Shown: positions 25,849 to 34,636, counted from the stretch's first letter. The stretch: DNA of 35,562 nt from Rhodopirellula sp. (GCA_012728855.1 JAAYEH010000644.1:1-35562), one strand, 5' to 3'. Notes: generated by a model from the letters alone, not told the origin. Made by a program: numbers and translations.

Positions 25849-27603
25849 TCCGGGTCCGGCTGCTGCCGCCTCGGCGCGGCGGCGGTCGAGCCACGGTTTG
25901 CTGAATTCGTCGAAACCGCTGGTCAGCGGTGAGTCGAGGCGCGGCTGTTTCTTCAGTCGCCAGGGAAGGCGAACGGTAAACGTGCTGCCGGTGCCCAACT
26001 CGCTCTCCACAAAAACCTCACCCTCGAGAAGCTTGCACAGTTCCTTGACGATCGAAAGCCCCAGCCCGGTGCCGGAGTATTCGCGGGTCATGGCGTCGCC
26101 GCCGGGCAGCGCGGTGCTCCCCTGGCGAAACTTCTCAAAAATCACCTGCTGGTCCTCTTCGGCGATTCCCACGCCGGTGTCGGCCACGCGGAGGATCAAA
26201 TCGAGCCTTTCGGATCGTTCGGCGGTGACGACGATCCGGCCGCCTTCGGGGGTGAACTTGATCGCGTTGGAAAGCAGGTTGTTGAGGATCTGCTGCACCC
26301 GCGCCTGGTCCTGGTGCAACGGGGGAAGTTCGGCTTCGACCCGGATTTCCAGATCGATGTTCTTTCTTTCCGAGAGAGGGCGGGCCATGTCGCACTGGGC
26401 ATGAATGACCTGTTCGATCGAGAAGTCGGCAAGGCGGATATCCATCTTGCCGCTCTCCATCTTGGCCAGATCGAGGATGTTGTTGATCATTTCCAGCAAC
26501 ATGCGGCCCGACTTCTGGATGTTCTGCACGTAGCGATGTTGCTTGTCGTCCAGCGCGTCGATCGATCCGAGCACGTCGCTGAAGCCGAGAATGCTGTTCA
26601 GCGGGGTGCGCAACTCGTGGCTCATGGTGGCCAGGAAATCGCTCTTGATGCGGTTCATCTCATAGAGTTGCATATTGAGCTGCGCCAACTCGTCGACCTT
26701 GCCGTCCAGGTTTGCGTTCACCTGACGAAGATCCTGCTGAACGGTGACCAGGTGGCCCAGCATCCGGTTGAAGGCGAAACCGAGCGACTCGAATTCGTCG
26801 CCGGTGTGGATCTCGGCGCGCATGGCGATATTGCCGCGGCTGATGCCGTCGCTCACCTCGCGAAGATGTTTCAGCGGCCGTACGATCACGTAGCGGATCA
26901 CAATGTAGAAGGCGATCATCGCCAGAAAGGCGGTAATGATCGATACGGCCAGCAACATGCTCCAGTAGAGGTCGATCGACGCCTGGGTCTCCTCGTTCGA
27001 AATCCTGACCTCCACGATCGCCATCAAATCGCCCTCGGCCAAAGGCGCGCCGCCGAACTGCGAACCGCCCAGGGCAACGCCGGAACCGACCGTATCGTAC
27101 CCCAACCCCCCCGGTGGCGAGTTGTGGCACGCCACCAGGCACGAACGCTGGGGCCGCACCGCCCGATAATAGACGTACTTGGAACCGACCACCCGGTCGT
27201 CCCAGTCGACCTTCTCGCCGTCGGGAGTGTCTTCCGGTGCCATCTTGCCGAAACGCTCGAGCAGTTCCAACTCGACTGCGTTGCGAGGCCCCTTTTCGGG
27301 GTCGCCCGGCTTGATGAACCGCCATTCGTAGGTCTCTTTGCTGAGCTTCTCCGTCAAGTCGCGAACCACGGGCAAGAATTGCTCGTTCGTCTCGAGTTTT
27401 TCCCAGTGGGTAACCAGCATCGCCTGATCGGCGAGCAACTGGCCTTTCTTGGGGTTCTGCTCGTAGACCACCGTCTCCGTCACGCGCCAGTACAAGAAGA
27501 AGCTGACGGTGATCACCAGCAGCAGAAACGCGCCGAACAGCGAAAGGCACTTCAGTTCCAGGCTGGTCTCGCCAAGGACGCGATTAAAGGATCGAGAAGG
27601 CAT
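25846..27603 (-). CDS. membrane sensor histidine kinase with CX3CH motif
   Basis: A 585-residue sensor kinase. TM1 (about 17-38) and TM2 (about 214-238) flank a periplasmic domain of about 175 residues. That domain resembles the DUF3365/Tll0287-like haem sensor group: YYRAVRPQRSCLVACH (C155-x3-C159-H160), where c-type haem sites are normally CX2CH. HAMP (about 238-290), a coiled linker, HisKA with the phospho-acceptor H329 in SHELRTPLNS, and HATPase_c (N box NNLLSNAIKF, G1 DTGVGIAEED, G2 GTGLGLSIVK) follow. No response regulator is adjacent, so the partner is elsewhere. The stop codon lies inside the long inverted repeat. No good ribosome site is seen. Confidence 0.93.
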   Translation of the reverse strand: MPSRSFNRVLGETSLELKCLSLFGAFLLLVITVSFFLYWRVTETVVYEQNPKKGQLLADQAMLVTHWEKLETNEQFLPVVRDLTEKLSKETYEWRFIKPGDPEKGPRNAVELELLERFGKMAPEDTPDGEKVDWDDRVVGSKYVYYRAVRPQRSCLVACHNSPPGGLGYDTVGSGVALGGSQFGGAPLAEGDLMAIVEVRISNEETQASIDLYWSMLLAVSIITAFLAMIAFYIVIRYVIVRPLKHLREVSDGISRGNIAMRAEIHTGDEFESLGFAFNRMLGHLVTVQQDLRQVNANLDGKVDELAQLNMQLYEMNRIKSDFLATMSHELRTPLNSILGFSDVLGSIDALDDKQHRYVQNIQKSGRMLLEMINNILDLAKMESGKMDIRLADFSIEQVIHAQCDMARPLSERKNIDLEIRVEAELPPLHQDQARVQQILNNLLSNAIKFTPEGGRIVVTAERSERLDLILRVADTGVGIAEEDQQVIFEKFRQGSTALPGGDAMTREYSGTGLGLSIVKELCKLLEGEVFVESELGTGSTFTVRLPWRLKKQPRLDSPLTSGFDEFSKPWLDRRRAEAAAAGPG

Positions 27604-27746
27604 GAGATGTCGAAGCTGGTTTCAGGAAGCCAATGATTCCCGTATTCTAGGGCAATCGCGGCGTTGCCGCAAAGGAGAATTCGAGGTGGTCCAAAAAAGG
27701 GGGGCGATCGGGAATTCGGCGACCTTCGGAGGCGGGTAGCAACTGG

Positions 27747-27841
27747 TAGGTTCCGCTTGCCGAGCGAAACCCGGGATGACGCGGGACTTCGGTAGCAGGC
27801 GAATCTCGCTGGCAAGGTTCCGCTCGGCAAGCGGAACCTAC
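27747..27841. repeat. TGCCG-loop hairpin repeat, copy 2 (paired hairpins)
   Basis: A first hairpin (27749-27771, GGTTCCGCT/AGCGAAACC around TGCCG, one mismatch) and a second, inverted one (27816-27838, perfect 9-bp stem around CGGCA). The right end supplies the stop codon TAG of the HlyD-like gene. The layout is that of a two-REP BIME. The rest of the gap 27604-27746 holds nothing I can name. Confidence 0.75.
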
Positions 27842-29190
27842 TTTGCCTCGATTTCCGCTCGTTGGCCCGCGGCCAAGTGGCTTTCCGGGGCACGGACGAC
27901 CAGATCGCCGCTTTCGTAGCCGGCGAGGATTTCTGCGTGCTCGTCGTTGAGAATGCCGACCTCGACGTCGGCGATGCCGATTACCCCGTCGCGAACGACG
28001 TAGCTTCGCCAGTGGCCGTCGGTGCCGCGAAACAAGGCGGATCGCGGGACGATGCGGGCCTGCGACTTCTCGGCCGTGACAATTCGCACGCGAACGCGGT
28101 AGCCGACGCCGAGTCGCCGCTCGTTCCGCAACCGTTGGAGATCCTGCGGATCGAAGGCTACCACGACCTTCACCTGCTGTTGCTCCACGCCCAGGGAACT
28201 GACTTTCGTGAAACCGGCCGGGTAGATCCGCTTGACCGTGCCACGCGCCGCCGGCTCGCCAATGGCGGGCCCATAGACCTCCACGGGATCGCCCAACTGG
28301 ACGTCAACCACTTCCACGCTCAACACGTCGGCCTCCACTTGAAGGTCGTCGAGCCGACCGATCTCCAGAAGCGCCGTGCCCGCGGAAAGATAACGCTCGT
28401 TGGTGATGTTGCGCTGGAGCACTACGCCATCGACCGGGCTGGTCATCGTGCCGCGTTGTTTGTCCTGAAGGACTTGCCGCAAGCGGGCCTCCGCTTCCGC
28501 CCTCTCCTTCTGCAGGACGGCTCCGGCAAGGTTCTTCCGTTCGATATACTGCTGGACCATGGTCGGCAGCAGATTCGTCGCCGCCTGCAACGACTGCATG
28601 GCGGAATAGACCAGCCGATCCTGCCGATAGTCGACCCCCGCCTCCACTTCTTCGAGCAGAACGCGGTCGAACTCATCCCGGCTGGCGGCGTGCTTCTCGA
28701 ACAGATTTCGGATGCGCGAGAGATTCTTTTCGGCATAGTCGTAGCGAGCCTGCCCCGCTTCCATACGGGCTTGCGCGGCCTCGACGGTCGCCTGCGTCGA
28801 TTCAACAAACTGGCGAGATTGCTCCAGAGCCGTCTGTTCGAGCGAGGAATCGGCGTTTTCACGCAGCGCCGCTTCGAGTCGCTCCACGACGGCCGTGGCC
28901 TGTTCGACCGAGAGTTCCAAGTCGATCGGCACCACGCGTGCAACCGATTGGCCTGCCCTGACTTCGGTACCCTCGACGACGTCGATGCCTTCGATGCGGC
29001 CGTGGTAAGGCATGGTGATCAGGAAAGTCTCCGGCAGACGGGTTATCCCCCGCTCATCGACAAACTGCCGGATCGAGCCGATTTCGACCGGGGCAACGTC
29101 CACGAGCGTCCCCGGTGAAAGCTCCGCGGCGATAACCACAACGACAGCAAGAATGATGCCGGCGACAACGAGTAAGGCAGTCGGCTTCAT
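27838..29190 (-). CDS. HlyD-like periplasmic adaptor (membrane fusion protein)
   Basis: A 450-residue periplasmic adaptor with an N-terminal membrane anchor (about 5-22). It has the standard layout: first half-lipoyl segment (MPYHGRIEGIDVVEGTEVRAGQSVARV), a long coiled-coil hairpin (about 95-240, rich in Gln/Glu/Ala and VEAAQARMEAGQARYDYAEKNL), second half-lipoyl segment (MTSPVDGVVLQRNITNERYLSAGTALLEIG), then a beta-barrel and membrane-proximal domain. Family members link an inner-membrane pump to the outer membrane. No pump gene lies directly next to it; upstream by 18 nt is the KAP-like NTPase gene. The start is ATG at 29190 with GAGGAG 5 nt upstream. Its stop codon is part of the downstream hairpin repeat. 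Confidence 0.92.
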   Translation of the reverse strand: MKPTALLVVAGIILAVVVVIAAELSPGTLVDVAPVEIGSIRQFVDERGITRLPETFLITMPYHGRIEGIDVVEGTEVRAGQSVARVVPIDLELSVEQATAVVERLEAALRENADSSLEQTALEQSRQFVESTQATVEAAQARMEAGQARYDYAEKNLSRIRNLFEKHAASRDEFDRVLLEEVEAGVDYRQDRLVYSAMQSLQAATNLLPTMVQQYIERKNLAGAVLQKERAEAEARLRQVLQDKQRGTMTSPVDGVVLQRNITNERYLSAGTALLEIGRLDDLQVEADVLSVEVVDVQLGDPVEVYGPAIGEPAARGTVKRIYPAGFTKVSSLGVEQQQVKVVVAFDPQDLQRLRNERRLGVGYRVRVRIVTAEKSQARIVPRSALFRGTDGHWRSYVVRDGVIGIADVEVGILNDEHAEILAGYESGDLVVRAPESHLAAGQRAEIEAK

Positions 29191-29208
29191 CAAAACTCCT
29201 CGCCGATT

Positions 29209-30702
29209 CTATCCCGCCCCGGCGCCTCGGTCATACGCCTCCTGTTCGCGGAGGTGAAGCGCCAGCACCGTCTCGAACGTCTCCGCGGATATCTTCCAGG
29301 CCGGGCTTTCGTCGGTATGAGCGTTGGTGTGAGTCACGAGCAAGCGGTAGAGGAACTTGAATAGATGCCGCGGGACGCGCAGCGACCGCATGGCGTTGAC
29401 CAGCCTCTGGTGATCGATCGATTCCTCGAACAGCGCGCCCAGGCTCGGTACACGGCCGTTTTCCGCGCACGCCTGCAAGCGGGCGTTGGCCAGGTCGTAG
29501 AGCGATTGCCCCGTCCATTCCAGCGATCGTATCAGATTCTGTTTGTCGAGGCGGGCGCGCTGATGGAATTGCCGATCCTCGCGATCGACGTAGTAGGTCA
29601 ACTCGGCGGGCAGGAGCAGCTTCAGGCCGAGGCCGGGGTGCTTCAGCAGCTTGTTGTCGAGCATCGGCCAGAGCAGTGCCCGCATCCTCTCCGCCGAGCC
29701 GTTGATCAGATAGGGTTCATCCACGCGGTCAACCAACACGATCGCCCCGCTGAATCCCAGCGCGCGGAGAACGTTCTGCAACTTGCCCATCATTTCGTAG
29801 CGGTCGTCGGTCTGGGCGTGGGCGGGTAGCGGCTGGCCGGTAAGTTGGCTTTCGGGTAGCCGCATCAACGTCCGTCGCAGCGAAGCCGCGTCGTGCTGCA
29901 ATGCCCGCGTGTTCGCCGCAATCGACCACGATTTCCACCACCACCTTGCCGTTCGCGCCAGTCGTGGCAGCCACCCGGCAAGAATGCCGAGATAGATCCA
30001 CGGCGCCGTGAACCACTCCCATTTTCCCTGCCATACCACCAGCAGCAGGAGCAGGAAGGTGACGGCCGATCCCAGTGTCAGATCCCAGCGGGCAATCCAT
30101 ACCGGGAAGCGGAGTTTGCGCCGCAGACGCCGCCATCGTTGTTCCGGCGATTCGCCCGTCGATTGGTCGTAGCACCCAGCCAGCAACAACACGTCTCTCG
30201 CCTGCGTTCGTTCCAGCCGGTCGACGGCCAAGGGCTGCTGGTCCAACGCGGCCGGGTGCGTCGTCTGCCGCGATCCCAGAATGCGGTCGACCAACTGAGT
30301 CACGCCCAGCGAAAGGATCGCGTCCATATGGTCCCAGAGCTTCCACCGCTCCAACGTTCGTTCCACACGCCTTTTCCGGCCGGAGAGGGTATCCCGGAAG
30401 CGATCGAGAAAAGGGTTGAAGTCGTCGTATTGAATGACAAAAACCCGGTTGTCGGGATGATCCGCGTTGTATTCCGCCAGGTGACGGTCGATTTGCAGGC
30501 GAATCGCGGTCTTGCCGGAACCTTTTTCTCCAAAGACGATCGCCGTGGCCGGTTCGGCGGGGTTGCCGTAGATTTTGTCCCAGGCGGGATGGTAGCAGTT
30601 GCGAATGCAGTAGCCCTTGAAGACGAGATCGGTCTGGGCGTCTTCGTCGGCAAACGGGTTTTCCGCGATCCCGTGGTGCTCGAGAAATTGGCGAATCTTC
30701 AT
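29209..30702 (-). CDS. KAP-like membrane-inserted P-loop NTPase
   Basis: A 497-residue protein with Walker A GEKGSGKT (58-65), an acidic Walker B strand IVLVDRVDEP (321-330), and two membrane helices (about 208-224 and 232-248) placed between them. Insertion of membrane helices inside the ATPase fold is the mark of KAP-family NTPases. The segment before the membrane pair is basic (RRLRRKLRF), which fits the cytoplasmic side. The C-terminal region (about 340-490) is helical, with RSLRVPRHLFKFLYRLL. KAP proteins are known from membrane-bound defence and signalling systems, but this one has no assigned role. It lies 10 nt after the GYF gene, with GAGAG about 7 nt before ATG, and 18 nt before the HlyD-like gene, so all three should be one operon. 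Confidence 0.8.
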   Translation of the reverse strand: MKIRQFLEHHGIAENPFADEDAQTDLVFKGYCIRNCYHPAWDKIYGNPAEPATAIVFGEKGSGKTAIRLQIDRHLAEYNADHPDNRVFVIQYDDFNPFLDRFRDTLSGRKRRVERTLERWKLWDHMDAILSLGVTQLVDRILGSRQTTHPAALDQQPLAVDRLERTQARDVLLLAGCYDQSTGESPEQRWRRLRRKLRFPVWIARWDLTLGSAVTFLLLLLVVWQGKWEWFTAPWIYLGILAGWLPRLARTARWWWKSWSIAANTRALQHDAASLRRTLMRLPESQLTGQPLPAHAQTDDRYEMMGKLQNVLRALGFSGAIVLVDRVDEPYLINGSAERMRALLWPMLDNKLLKHPGLGLKLLLPAELTYYVDREDRQFHQRARLDKQNLIRSLEWTGQSLYDLANARLQACAENGRVPSLGALFEESIDHQRLVNAMRSLRVPRHLFKFLYRLLVTHTNAHTDESPAWKISAETFETVLALHLREQEAYDRGAGAG

Positions 30703-30712
30703 GGATGCTCTC

Positions 30713-31459
30713 TCAAAGTTGGCGGACCACGGCGGCGATGCTTGGTGCGAGAAAAACCGGAATGTTGTCTGTTAAGAAAGCGGTTTGAATTGCCGGCCCC
30801 CTCATCAGCACCCAGACGAGCACAACGAGCAACACGATCACCGTCAATGCGAGTAAGACGATGATACTGATGTTCATGGCACGGGAACGACGCGGCGTGT
30901 GGCCATGATAGCCGGCTGTTGGCGTCCGGGGCAACCGGGGCACCACCGCACCTGCTCCCGGCGGCTCGGCCAGTTCACCTGCACGCAAATCGGGAAACAC
31001 CGCCGCCGCCGGTTGCCAATCCTGCCAGCCATCGCGCCAGACAAGCGAATCCGGAGGAACACGTCCTTCCGCCAGCCAGGTCCGCATCAGCGGGCCGGTC
31101 GCAGGGCCATAACGGCCACCGGCCGGCGGCTGCACGTACCAGACCGTGTCGGGTGATTCGCTCAAGGGATCACCGGCTGCCACGGGATTGGTTACCGCGG
31201 GATCGGTTGCCACGGGGATCGTCGCCACGGCAGCCACGGGCGCCGCAGGGACCGTACTTGCGGCGGACGTTGGCGACGCCGGGCAGATTGCCTCTTCAGC
31301 CGCTTTCTCAGCGGTCTCCGTCTGTTTTGAGCCTGGTCGAGTACTTTGCAAAGGAATCTGGACCTTGGCGTTACATTGCGGGCAGATGCCCGTCTGGCCT
31401 GCCTGGAATGACTTGACATTCAGTTTATGCCCGTTGGGGCAAAAGAATCGGATGCCCAT
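30713..31459 (-). CDS. zinc-ribbon / GYF-domain membrane protein
   Basis: A 248-residue protein. Residues 7-29 hold a zinc-ribbon-like CxxxH...CxxC set (C7, H11, C26, C29; FFCPNGHKLNV and GICPQCNAKV). A Pro/Ala-rich linker with degenerate 5-residue repeats (about 67-100) follows, then a GYF_2 domain (107-153: VWYVQPPAGGRYGPATGPL, then SLVWRDGWQDWQPA), and one membrane helix near the C terminus (about 198-219), followed by some 28 residues. GYF_2 domains bind proline-rich peptides; this type is common in planctomycetes. The start at 31459 matches family starts; the open frame upstream runs through a hairpin repeat and is not coding. It is the first gene of the operon with the KAP-like and HlyD-like genes. 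Confidence 0.85.
   Translation of the reverse strand: MGIRFFCPNGHKLNVKSFQAGQTGICPQCNAKVQIPLQSTRPGSKQTETAEKAAEEAICPASPTSAASTVPAAPVAAVATIPVATDPAVTNPVAAGDPLSESPDTVWYVQPPAGGRYGPATGPLMRTWLAEGRVPPDSLVWRDGWQDWQPAAAVFPDLRAGELAEPPGAGAVVPRLPRTPTAGYHGHTPRRSRAMNISIIVLLALTVIVLLVVLVWVLMRGPAIQTAFLTDNIPVFLAPSIAAVVRQL
31176..31240. repeat. 15-bp degenerate tandem repeat in GYF gene
   Basis: About four imperfect copies of a 15-bp unit (GTTGCCACGGGATCG and variants) encode the Pro/Val/Ala-rich linker of the GYF protein in units of five residues. Confidence 0.6.
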
Positions 31460-31576
31460 GGCGTTCTGCCCAAAGCCTTCAAGTTCGCCGTAACGTCGTT
31501 TCCCAATTATACATCCGGCAGGATTACCAATAAAGGCTTGACATGGTTCCGATGGTGGTATCGGCGGGTAACGCAA

Positions 31577-31638
31577 AGTAGGTTCCGCTTGCCGAGCGGA
31601 ACCTTGCCGCCGTGATCCCGCTCGGCAAGCGGGATCTA
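31577..31638. repeat. TGCCG-loop hairpin repeat, copy 3 (paired hairpins)
   Basis: Two hairpins lie in opposite orientation: 31580-31604 (10-bp stem AGGTTCCGCT/AGCGGAACCT, loop TGCCG) and 31614-31636 (9-bp stem around CGGCA). The stems differ (GGTTCCGCT against GATCCCGCT) while loops are reverse complements, which indicates compensating change. It sits between the divergent GYF and PQQ-propeller genes, in the 365-nt gap 31460-31824, where no gene is supported. Confidence 0.75.
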
Positions 31639-31824
31639 CCAACGGCTACCCGTACTTGAACCATGCCACCGTCTTGTGCCGCCTGATTGTGAAAGTGTCC
31701 GGGCCTTGCAAAGCCCCCCGCGATGCTCGTGTGCGTGACGCCGCCCTGCTTGTCTTCTGCGTCTTGTTCGGGCATGATGAGACTTTTACCTCATCAGGGG
31801 CATGCGGAAAGGTGGTGTCTACGA

Positions 31825-33141
31825 ATGGCGCAAATTCGTGTTTTTCCTGCAACGCTGCTACTACTTGCCGCCTTGATCGTCTGGCCGTCGGCTGCCGACG
31901 AGTGGCCCCAATGGCGCGGGCCGAATCGCGATGGTGTTTGGGCCGAGACCGGAATTGTCGACCGGTTCGAATCACCCCGCATCGCCCTGAAATGGCGCGT
32001 GCCGATCTCGGCGGGCTATAGCGGTCCGACCGTTGCCAACGGTCGCGTCTACGTGACCGATCGGATCACCGAACCCGAAGAGTTCGAACGCGTCCACTGC
32101 TTCGACTGGCAGTCCGGTGAACCGATCTGGTCGCACCGCTACGAATGCCCTTACGGCAAAATCGGCTACAAGGCCGGACCGCGAGCCTCGGTGCTCATCG
32201 AAGCGGAGCGGGCCTACAGTCTCGGAGCGGCGGGCCACCTCTTCTGCTTCGACGCCGCCGATGGCACGATCCGTTGGAGCCGCGATCTGGCGAGCGAATA
32301 CAAAATCCGTATGCCGATCTGGGGTATTGCGGCATCGCCAGTGATCGAAGACGACCTGTTGATCGTCCAGATCGGCGGCGAAGGGGATGCGTGCGTCTGC
32401 GCGCTGGACAAGATCAGCGGGGAGGAGCGATGGAAGGCGTTGCCCGACGACGCCTCCTATTCGGCCCCCATCGTCATCGATCAAGCCGGCCGCCGAGTGC
32501 TCGTCTGCTTCACGGCCGACCGCATCGTCGGTCTGGATCCGCGGAGCGGTCGCTTGTACTGGGAATACCCAATGCCTTGGGAAAAATGGCCGATCGGAAT
32601 CTCCACCCCGGTGCTGCACGAAAATCTCCTGCTGGTTTCCGACTCGCACCAGGGCTCCGTGCTGTTGAAACTCGCTACGGATGGGCCGACCGCCGAGAAA
32701 GTCTGGCATTGCCGCAAGGATTCGGTTCCCAAGGGTGGCGCTCTCCACTGCCTGATCTCCACGCCGATGATCGACGGACAGCACATCTACGGCGCCGACG
32801 GCCGCGGCATCTTGCGTTGCCTGCGTTTGGCCACGGGCGAGCAACTCTGGGACGATAAAACCGCCGTGCCCGAGAACAATTGGGCAACGATTCACTTGAT
32901 CCGCAACGGAGACCATACCTGGATGTTCAACGAACGCGGCGAATTGATCATCGCCCGGCTCACGCCAGACGGCTTCCAGGAACTCAGTCGGGCCAGGCTG
33001 CTCGATCCGACAACCGCCCAGTTGCGCCGCCGCGACGGCGTCACCTGGTCGCATCCGGCGTTTGCCTACCGGCACGTGTTCGCCCGCAACGACGAGGAAC
33101 TCGTCTGCGCGGACCTGTCTAAAGAGGGGGTAATTGAGTAG
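31825..33141 (+). CDS. secreted PQQ-binding-like beta-propeller protein
   Basis: A 438-residue exported protein. The start at 31825 gives a signal peptide (VFPATLLLLAALIVWPSAAD) followed by EWPQWRGPNRDGVW, the standard opening of planctomycete PQQ-like (quinoprotein-type) propellers. Blades repeat with G-x-x-xW and aspartate-rich turns: HCFDWQSGEPIWSHR, FCFDAADGTIRWSRD, CALDKISGEERWKAL, VGLDPRSGRLYWEY and LRLATGEQLWDD. These proteins usually serve as extracellular scaffolds or enzymes, but no active site is clear. AAGGTGG precedes the ATG by about 10 nt. The gene ends next to the RAYT/RHS debris; its own end (FARNDEELVCADLS) looks natural, so it appears intact. Confidence 0.9.
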   Translation: MAQIRVFPATLLLLAALIVWPSAADEWPQWRGPNRDGVWAETGIVDRFESPRIALKWRVPISAGYSGPTVANGRVYVTDRITEPEEFERVHCFDWQSGEPIWSHRYECPYGKIGYKAGPRASVLIEAERAYSLGAAGHLFCFDAADGTIRWSRDLASEYKIRMPIWGIAASPVIEDDLLIVQIGGEGDACVCALDKISGEERWKALPDDASYSAPIVIDQAGRRVLVCFTADRIVGLDPRSGRLYWEYPMPWEKWPIGISTPVLHENLLLVSDSHQGSVLLKLATDGPTAEKVWHCRKDSVPKGGALHCLISTPMIDGQHIYGADGRGILRCLRLATGEQLWDDKTAVPENNWATIHLIRNGDHTWMFNERGELIIARLTPDGFQELSRARLLDPTTAQLRRRDGVTWSHPAFAYRHVFARNDEELVCADLSKEGVIE

Positions 33142-33159
33142 GCTGGAATCAAACCTGGT

Positions 33160-33266
33160 AAAAAGTATTCCTTTGTCTTCACAGGGAATGACTTGAATCG
33201 CCCTTGGTAGACGTGCCAATAGCCCACTCGCCCCTTCGCGCGAGTCCAGCGCGTGACGTGCGTGTC
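33160..33266 (-). pseudogene. RAYT transposase remnant fused to RHS fragment
   Basis: The minus-strand frame DTHVTRWTRAKGRVGYW followed by HVYQGRFKSFPVKTKEYF aligns to residues 83-116 of the intact RAYT at 17051 (HTHAMRWHVAHGTVGRGH, then LYQGRFKCFPVEGDEHFF). The HUH motif and the nucleophile Tyr are absent, so it is dead. It is in frame with the RHS fragment to its right. Homology ends near 33160; after that the frame continues into non-homologous sequence. Confidence 0.75.
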
Positions 33267-34066
33267 CCACATATCCTCCTCGTCGTAGTAGCCGTACTCG
33301 ACGCGGCGGAGCGACTCGACCGGCCCCGAGTCCACCTGCCGCCGCAGCACGAGCGACTGCAACCGCCCGGCATTGTCGCCGCTGCCGACGTAGCCGTACT
33401 CGATTGTCTCCTGGACGCTGTGCCCGTCCGGGTCGACGCCCGACCGAACCGCGCGCGTCACCGGGCCGAAGCTCCCCTGGTAGTCGAGTTGCACGGAATT
33501 GCCGCCCGCCGTGAGGACCGACCGCAGCGCTCCGGCGGGAAAGCCGTTGTCGGGCTGGTAGTCGAAGAACTCCCAGATCGTGCCGTCGGTGCGGTGGAGC
33601 CGGTAGCGGTTGCTTACGTGCTCCAATTTCACCTTCGCGCCGAAGCGGGCGACATAGGCGCCTTCGACCAGATCGAACCAGTACGATTCCTGCGCGTTGA
33701 AGACGACGACCACCGTCGAGCCATCGGCGGGCAGGTCGACGATATGCGCCCACTGAAGGACCGACCAGTTGTAACCGTTGCCGTAGTCGTGGTTGAGCGT
33801 GGCCTGGTTGGTGTAGACTCGCGTGTGTCCCCAAGGAACTCCGAAGCCGGGGGCCTCCAGGTCGCTGACGCTCAGTTCGATTTCGCCGTTGGTGTAGCGG
33901 ATCGGATGGGCGCTGACCTCGCCGGGCGTGGAAGCCGGATCTGCCGGTATGCGGGGCGCCGGGGTGCAGGCGAAGCCGCAAGAAACACGACAGGCCCATC
34001 GACGCGCAGTGTCGTCGATGGACCTGACTTCGCCGGAATTCTGCCAGTCGCTCCGTGTTTCACGAG
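33267..34066 (-). pseudogene. RHS-family N-terminal-type fragment
   Basis: The minus-strand frame opens after an in-frame TAG near 34090 and runs to the RAYT junction at 33266. It lacks a clear ATG with ribosome site. Content: PGEVSAHPIRYTNGEIELS, GFGVPWGHTRVYTNQATLNH and DYGNGYNWSVLQW, then YWFDLVEGAYVARFG, YRLHRTDGTIWEFFDY and VRSGVDPDGHSVQETIEY. This is the region that precedes the YD repeats in RHS (rearrangement hot spot) secreted proteins, which are often over 1500 residues. Truncation at the RAYT remnant shows the gene is broken. The frame upstream of PGEVSA reads as a Cys/Arg-rich stretch that is unlikely to be native. Confidence 0.78.
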
Positions 34067-34170
34067 GTTGAGCAAGGATCGACTGATTCTATCCCCATTC
34101 CAGCCTGAGTGCAACACGCTACGACTTTGCGCCGTCTACCCAAATCGGCTAGATTTGGTGCCCGTCACAT

Positions 34171-34554
34171 TTATTCATCGCCCGCATCGAAGGTCGTGTA
34201 TGAGGCGATCAATTGCCCCAGTCCGTCGTAAGCGTATTTCTGGAACAGCCCATTCCCGGTGGCGGTCTTGATCACGTATCCGCGAGCGTCGTACCAACTC
34301 TCGCTGGGCAGGTATGCGCCCACCGTCCCGTCATCCGGATCGACTTCGTAGACCCGCGCCTCGTACACGCCCCCCAATGCGTCATAAAGGCTTTGCGTCT
34401 GCGCGCGGAGTTCCCCCGCGGAGAGCGTGAAGTCGTCGCTGGCGTAGGTCTTCGTCCAAAGCCTCCGGCCCAGGTTGTCATACTCCCAGTGCGTTACCAC
34501 ATCGGCCGCCGAAAGGACATCCGTCAGCCGACCGTTCGCGATCGCTTGCATCAT
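34171..34554 (-). pseudogene. RHS YD-repeat fragment
   Basis: A 127-residue frame with YD-type repeats: WEYDNLGRRLWTKTYASDDF, SLYDALGGVYEARVYEVDPDDG, WYDARGYVIKTATGNG and YAYDGLGQLIASYTTFDAGDE. An in-frame TGA lies just upstream of the ATG pair and the stop follows the last repeat, so only the piece is left. YD repeats normally lie after the N-terminal module, but here they lie upstream of it in transcription order. Confidence 0.78.
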
Positions 34555-34636
34555 TCGCCCTCACCAATGCGCTTGATCGCGCGCTTCCCGGCCCCGCGAC
34601 CGAGCGGGGCGACTCCCCGGCTTGAGTGCCTCGGCG

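Noticed and set aside
31460..31642. N-terminal extension of the GYF protein
   Set aside because: The extra residues (VDPACRAGSRR...) are the translation of a hairpin repeat; the zinc-ribbon start at 31459 fits the family.
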